Assembly: GCA_002437725.1 (NCBI GenBank)
Contig: DJRF01000010.1
Span: 104,931 to 168,930 of the forward strand
From: Treponema sp. UBA6367
GTDB lineage: Bacteria; Spirochaetota; Spirochaetia; Treponematales; Treponemataceae
Length of the DNA stretch: 64,000 nucleotides
Direction: 5' to 3'
Each line of letters starts with the position of its first letter. The first letter of the stretch is position 1. The notes beneath the pieces are model-generated. The model saw only the letters and a list, made by a program, of their open reading frames with translations, was not told the DNA's origin and did not search any database. Shown piece by piece: positions 60,607 through 64,000 of the stretch. A program made the translations under genes and the position numbers.

Positions 60607-61688
60607 TAATAGCAGAAATTGGAACTAGCCATGAAGGTGACGAAGAAAAAGCTCTTAAACTTATAGATTGCGCAGTTTCTTCTGGTTGCGATGCTGTAAA
60701 GTTTCAATGGGTTTATGCGGACGAAATTCTTCATCCTAAAACAGGTTTTGTAAATCTGCCTACAGGAAAAATTCCTTTATACGAACGCTTTAAGCAGCTT
60801 GAATGTCCTGCTGAATTTTATAGCAAAATGAAAGATTATGCTCATTCAAAAGGTGTAAAATTTGTTTGTTCGCCGTTCGGAATAAGAAGCCTTCATGAGC
60901 TTGCGGATATAAAACCCGATTTTATAAAAGTTGCCAGTCCTGAATTAAACCATTTTCCAATGCTAAATGAACTATCTCATTACGATTTTCCGATTATAGT
61001 TTCTGCAGGTGTTTCTCTTCTTTCTGATATAGAAAATGCTCTTTCTATTTTGAAAAAAAATCAAGTTACGCTGTTGCACTGTATTACAAGTTATCCAGCC
61101 CCAGAATCTGAATATAATTTAAAACTTATTGAAAATTTAAGCAGAATTTTTGGAGTTCCAGCTGGTGTTAGCGACCACAGTTTAGACCCAATCCTTGTTC
61201 CAGTGCTTTCCATTATGTGTGGAGCGACCGTAATAGAAAAGCATATAACTCTAAGCCGGCTTACAATGGGACTTGATGATCCTGTTGCATTAGACGGCGA
61301 GCAGTTTTCATTAATGGTTCATTGCGTTCATCAAGCGCAAGCGGTTTTAAATCGCTATGGCAAAGAAAAAGGCAGGTTAGAAATTTTAAAACAGCTTTCC
61401 GAAAGTTATGCTGAAGAGCAGATTTTTGCAGTCCTAGGCGATGGTGTAAAAAAACTTGCCTGTTCAGAAGAAAAAAATTACGGAAGAACTAATAGAAGCT
61501 TGCACTACACAAAGGATTTAAAATCTGGAGATTCTGTTTCAGAAGAAAATATTGCTGTTTTAAGAACTGAAAAAGAACTTTCTCCTGGAATAAGTCCAAA
61601 ATACTTAAAATACATTTGCGGGTATAAGCTTTGTAAAAACGTTTCTTCTGGCGATGGCGTTCAGTTTTGCGACTTTATGGCTAAATAG
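60597..61688 (+). CDS. NeuB/SpsE-like nonulosonic acid synthase family protein
   Basis: The 363-residue protein has a NeuB TIM barrel (IIAEIGTSHEGDEEKA, DAVKFQWVYADEI, DFIKVASPELNHFPML, GVSDHSLDP, VIEKHITLSR) and a C-terminal SAF/antifreeze-like domain (RSLHYTKDLKSGDSVSEENI). Family enzymes condense PEP with an amino-sugar to sialic, legionaminic or pseudaminic acid. No other step of such a pathway (epimerase, CMP-transferase, aminotransferase) is in the window. AAGGA 6 nt before the ATG supports the start. It converges with coaX, overlapping by 8 nt. Confidence 0.85.
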   Translation: MAMIIAEIGTSHEGDEEKALKLIDCAVSSGCDAVKFQWVYADEILHPKTGFVNLPTGKIPLYERFKQLECPAEFYSKMKDYAHSKGVKFVCSPFGIRSLHELADIKPDFIKVASPELNHFPMLNELSHYDFPIIVSAGVSLLSDIENALSILKKNQVTLLHCITSYPAPESEYNLKLIENLSRIFGVPAGVSDHSLDPILVPVLSIMCGATVIEKHITLSRLTMGLDDPVALDGEQFSLMVHCVHQAQAVLNRYGKEKGRLEILKQLSESYAEEQIFAVLGDGVKKLACSEEKNYGRTNRSLHYTKDLKSGDSVSEENIAVLRTEKELSPGISPKYLKYICGYKLCKNVSSGDGVQFCDFMAK

Positions 61689-62475
61689 AGCAATACTCTT
61701 TTATTTTTAAAAGCCCCTTTATAGTAAGTTCTTTGTCTATGCAGTCAAAAATTTCAGTTATCGGCGCAAGCATTGAATTTAGTCCTCCTGTTGCCATGAC
61801 TTTTACAGAGGAAGTTTCTGTCCGGCTTTCTTTTTGCATATCTTCTTTCATGTTCTGAATCATTGATTCCACTAAGCCTTTGTAGCCTAATACAATTCCC
61901 GACTGAACGGATTCAACAGTGTTTTTTCCCAAACTTGAGCGAGGAATGTCTAAAGAAATTGCGGGAATTTGAGCTGTGTTTGCAAACAATGAATTAAACG
62001 CCGTTCTTATGCCTGGTGCAATTGCGATTCCTGCAATATTTGCATTTTTATCTACTGCTGTAAAAGAAAGAGCTGTTCCAAAATCTGCAACTATGCAAGG
62101 ACCTTTAAAAGCTTCCCATGCAGCAACCGCGTCGCATAAAAGATCTGTTCCTATTTCATGAACCGCCGTTGAAGGAACCTTTACAGGTAATTTTTTATAT
62201 ATGGATGGTTCTACTATAAAAGGTTTTTTGCCAGTTATGTTTTGGCTGACGTTTACAAAAGGTCCCGTTAGAGCTGGAACTACCGTACTCATGACTACAT
62301 CGTCAATTTGTTTAAAATTAATGCCAGCATCCCTGAAAAGAGGTCGAAGAATACTAAAATATTCATCTCCAGTTCTTTTTGAATCTTTGCTTATTCGCCA
62401 TTGATGGACAATTGAATTTTTTTCACAAAGAGCGACTTTTATGTTTGTGTTTCCAATATCAAATGCAAGAATCAT
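61681..62475 (-). CDS. coaX: Type III pantothenate kinase
   Basis: The 264-residue protein belongs to the ASKHA fold: FDIGNTNIKVAL for phosphate binding, MSTVVPALTGPF, IVADFGTALSFTAV with the catalytic Asp, and GIAPGIRTAFNSLF. It makes 4'-phosphopantothenate, the first step to coenzyme A. Near the start codon TATAAG lies 4 nt upstream, so no leader is likely. It diverges from hisS with 62 nt between starts. Confidence 0.92.
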   Translation of the reverse strand: MILAFDIGNTNIKVALCEKNSIVHQWRISKDSKRTGDEYFSILRPLFRDAGINFKQIDDVVMSTVVPALTGPFVNVSQNITGKKPFIVEPSIYKKLPVKVPSTAVHEIGTDLLCDAVAAWEAFKGPCIVADFGTALSFTAVDKNANIAGIAIAPGIRTAFNSLFANTAQIPAISLDIPRSSLGKNTVESVQSGIVLGYKGLVESMIQNMKEDMQKESRTETSSVKVMATGGLNSMLAPITEIFDCIDKELTIKGLLKIKEYCSI

Positions 62476-62526
62476 ATATCTTATATTTTATTGATTTTAT
62501 TGCAACTTGCAAGTTTTTTGTGTTAA

Positions 62527-62532
62527 TATAAT
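62527..62532 (+). promoter_or_regulatory. -10 box of hisS, predicted leaderless
   Basis: TATAAT ends 5 nt before the ATG at 62538. No ribosome site is visible. TTGCAA stretches at 62500 and 62507 are at poor distances for a -35. Confidence 0.55.
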
Positions 62533-62537
62533 AAAAT

Positions 62538-63848
62538 ATGAGCGATTTAATTCAACCTAGAGTTCTTAAAGGTTTCCGCGATTTTTTGCCGGAAGCAGAA
62601 ATTGGAAGAACAAATCTTACAGAAAAAATTACACAAGTTTACAGATCTTTTGGTTTTGTTCCTATTGATACGCCGGTTCTTGAATATACAGAAATTCTTT
62701 TGCGAAAAAGCAACGGCGAGACAGAAAAGCAGGTTTTCCGCTTTGAGGACAATGGAGGCCGCGATGTCGCATTGCGTTTTGACCTTACAGTTCCTTTCGC
62801 GCGTTTTACGGCTGAGCATAAAAATGAGCTTTATTTCCCGTTCAAACGCTATCATATTGCAAAAGTCTGGCGCGGAGAAAAACCGCAGGCCGGCCGTTAC
62901 CGTGAATTTGTTCAGTGCGATATTGATACAGTCGGTTCAGACAGCGCTGCAGCCGATTTTGAGATTCTGAATGTGATGAAGGCGGCTTTGAATGGAATTG
63001 GCGTTGAAAATATTACAATCCATGTGAATCACCGCGGAATTTTTAACCGTTTTCTTGCTAATCTTGGCGTAAGCGAAAAAAGCGAGGATATTCTTCGTTC
63101 TGTTGACAAGCTTGCGAAAGTCGGCGGGGAAGAAGTTCTAAAAGAACTTAATGAATTTACTGGCGATGAAAAAAAGGCTGAAAAAATAATTGAATACATT
63201 TCCAGCAAAGGCTCGTTTGAAGAAATTCTTTCAAAGATTGAAGCTCTTGCCGGTGGCGCGGATTCTGACACTCAGCGTATGCGCGACATCTATGAAATGA
63301 TGAAGGCTGCAGGAATTGAAAAAACTTATGTTCTTGATCCAAGTATCACGCGTGGACTTGACTATTACACAGGCGTTGTGTACGAAACTTTTCTGAATGA
63401 TCTTCCTTCAATAGGTTCTGTTTGTTCTGGCGGCCGCTACGACAATCTTGCCGGTCTTTACATGAAGGAAAAAGTTCCTGGTGTTGGCGCTTCTATTGGA
63501 ATCGACAGGCTTATTGCCGGACTTGAACAGCTTGGTGTTTTCAAGTCTGCCGGAAGTTACCTTGATGCCGAGATTTATTGCCTTGACGCAAAAAATTCGA
63601 TTTATTACCAGAAAGTTGCCGCAAATCTCCGCTCTTTGGGAATAAATGTGGAAGTCTTTCCGGATGCAAAAAAAATGGCGCAGCAGTACGCTGTAACAAC
63701 GGCAAAAGGCGTAAAATGGGGAATCATGCTTGGCGTAGAAGAAATAAAATCCGGCACAATTTCCTTAAAAAATCTTACGAACCGTGAAATTTCAGCCGGC
63801 CTTACCGCAGAAACAGCCGCTGAAATAATAAAGGCTGCAAGAGTTTAA
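62538..63848 (+). CDS. hisS: Histidyl-tRNA synthetase
   Basis: This 436-residue class II synthetase has motif 2-type RFDLTVPFARF, RGEKPQAGRYREFVQCDIDTVG, and the histidine loops SITRGLDYYTGVVYE and SVCSGGRYDNLAG, followed by an anticodon-binding domain (VAANLRSLGINVEVF). It charges tRNA-His. Its bases are unlike the neighbours: two 60-nt blocks counted by hand (62881 and 63421) hold 31 and 29 G+C, against 15 and 24 in blocks from the NeuB-like gene and coaX. Codons ending in C are frequent. A repeat starts directly after the stop codon. Confidence 0.96.
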   Translation: MSDLIQPRVLKGFRDFLPEAEIGRTNLTEKITQVYRSFGFVPIDTPVLEYTEILLRKSNGETEKQVFRFEDNGGRDVALRFDLTVPFARFTAEHKNELYFPFKRYHIAKVWRGEKPQAGRYREFVQCDIDTVGSDSAAADFEILNVMKAALNGIGVENITIHVNHRGIFNRFLANLGVSEKSEDILRSVDKLAKVGGEEVLKELNEFTGDEKKAEKIIEYISSKGSFEEILSKIEALAGGADSDTQRMRDIYEMMKAAGIEKTYVLDPSITRGLDYYTGVVYETFLNDLPSIGSVCSGGRYDNLAGLYMKEKVPGVGASIGIDRLIAGLEQLGVFKSAGSYLDAEIYCLDAKNSIYYQKVAANLRSLGINVEVFPDAKKMAQQYAVTTAKGVKWGIMLGVEEIKSGTISLKNLTNREISAGLTAETAAEIIKAARV

Positions 63849-64000
63849 TAGCCTAAATGCCGAGTTTTTTATAAGTTGTGAAAAAACGCTTTCAGCGACT
63901 TTCCAATTTGTTGCAGATGGTTGTGCTCGCGCTTCGTTTGAATTGGTTTGGGTTGCAATGCAACCTTAGTCGTTCTTGTCGCACAAAATCTTCACAAATT
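63849..64000 (+). repeat. Dispersed palindromic repeat, cut by window edge
   Basis: The element starts at the base after the hisS stop codon with TAGCCTAAATGCCGAGTTTTTT and continues through CGCTTTCAGCGACTTTCC, CGCTTCGTTTGAATTGG, the perfect small hairpin GGTTGCAATGCAACC, and CGTTCTTGTCGCACAAAATC. Orientation is that of the copy at 57232. About 75 bp of the right part should lie beyond the window. Confidence 0.82.

Overview
The window looks like chromosome of an AT-rich spirochaete close to Treponema. The gene content supports this: a DUF4954-type left-handed beta-helix protein, an LptD-like outer-membrane protein, many small lipoproteins, a PhoH / 7TM-HD / YbeY / CBS / TPR operon, a spirochaete-style long signal peptidase I, and several long proteins I can only call treponemal hypotheticals. 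I see no phage, plasmid, IS transposase, CRISPR array or rRNA operon. It reads as core chromosome with a dispersed non-coding repeat in the gaps.

Layout. 1-5.5 kb: the 3' part of a membrane-associated gene, an LPP20-like lipoprotein, a TatD hydrolase, a membrane GGDEF protein, adenosine deaminase and a LUD-domain protein. 5.9-9.1 kb: a ParE-type topoisomerase subunit, convergent with and overlapping a cation/proton antiporter. 9.3-18.3 kb: a large hypothetical, PgeF, a lipoprotein, a YfcE phosphoesterase, an MBL hydrolase, a free-standing DbpA-type RNA-binding protein, a ClpP-GNAT pair, and Pth and MazG transcribed divergently. 18.4-30 kb: a membrane sensor-like protein, another large hypothetical, an SH3 / M48 protease / CHASE2-cyclase operon, an outer-membrane barrel and a FlgD-Ig/OmpA giant. 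30-42 kb: tRNA-Asn, 5-formyl-THF cyclo-ligase, a catalytically dead M16 protein, the DUF4954 protein, UvrA and LptD. 42-51.7 kb: the PhoH-HD-YbeY-CBS-TPR operon, a secreted FN3-like protein, an RlmI-like methyltransferase and MiaA. 51.8-64 kb: a 72-residue protein, signal peptidase I, SecA, a lipoprotein/membrane/Nudix/NeuB-like run, CoaX and HisS.

How they work together. Much of the content is envelope building and maintenance: SecA, LepB, LptD, the OmpA/FlgD-Ig protein, M48, PgeF and lipoproteins. Another part is RNA handling: YbeY, RlmI-like, MiaA, Pth, DbpA-type RBD, tRNA-Asn, HisS. Three nucleotide-second-messenger families occur (GGDEF, class III cyclase, PgpH-like HD).

Two patterns stand out that gene calling does not explain. 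(1) A family of about 210-230 bp intergenic palindromic elements with about 20-bp terminal inverted repeats has at least six copies, some internally deleted, plus solo end fragments. (2) Many genes have a -10 hexamer ending only 5-9 nt before the start codon and no Shine-Dalgarno, which predicts leaderless mRNAs. For several genes this moves the start inward from the longest possible reading frame. All comparisons were made by eye; no database search was run.
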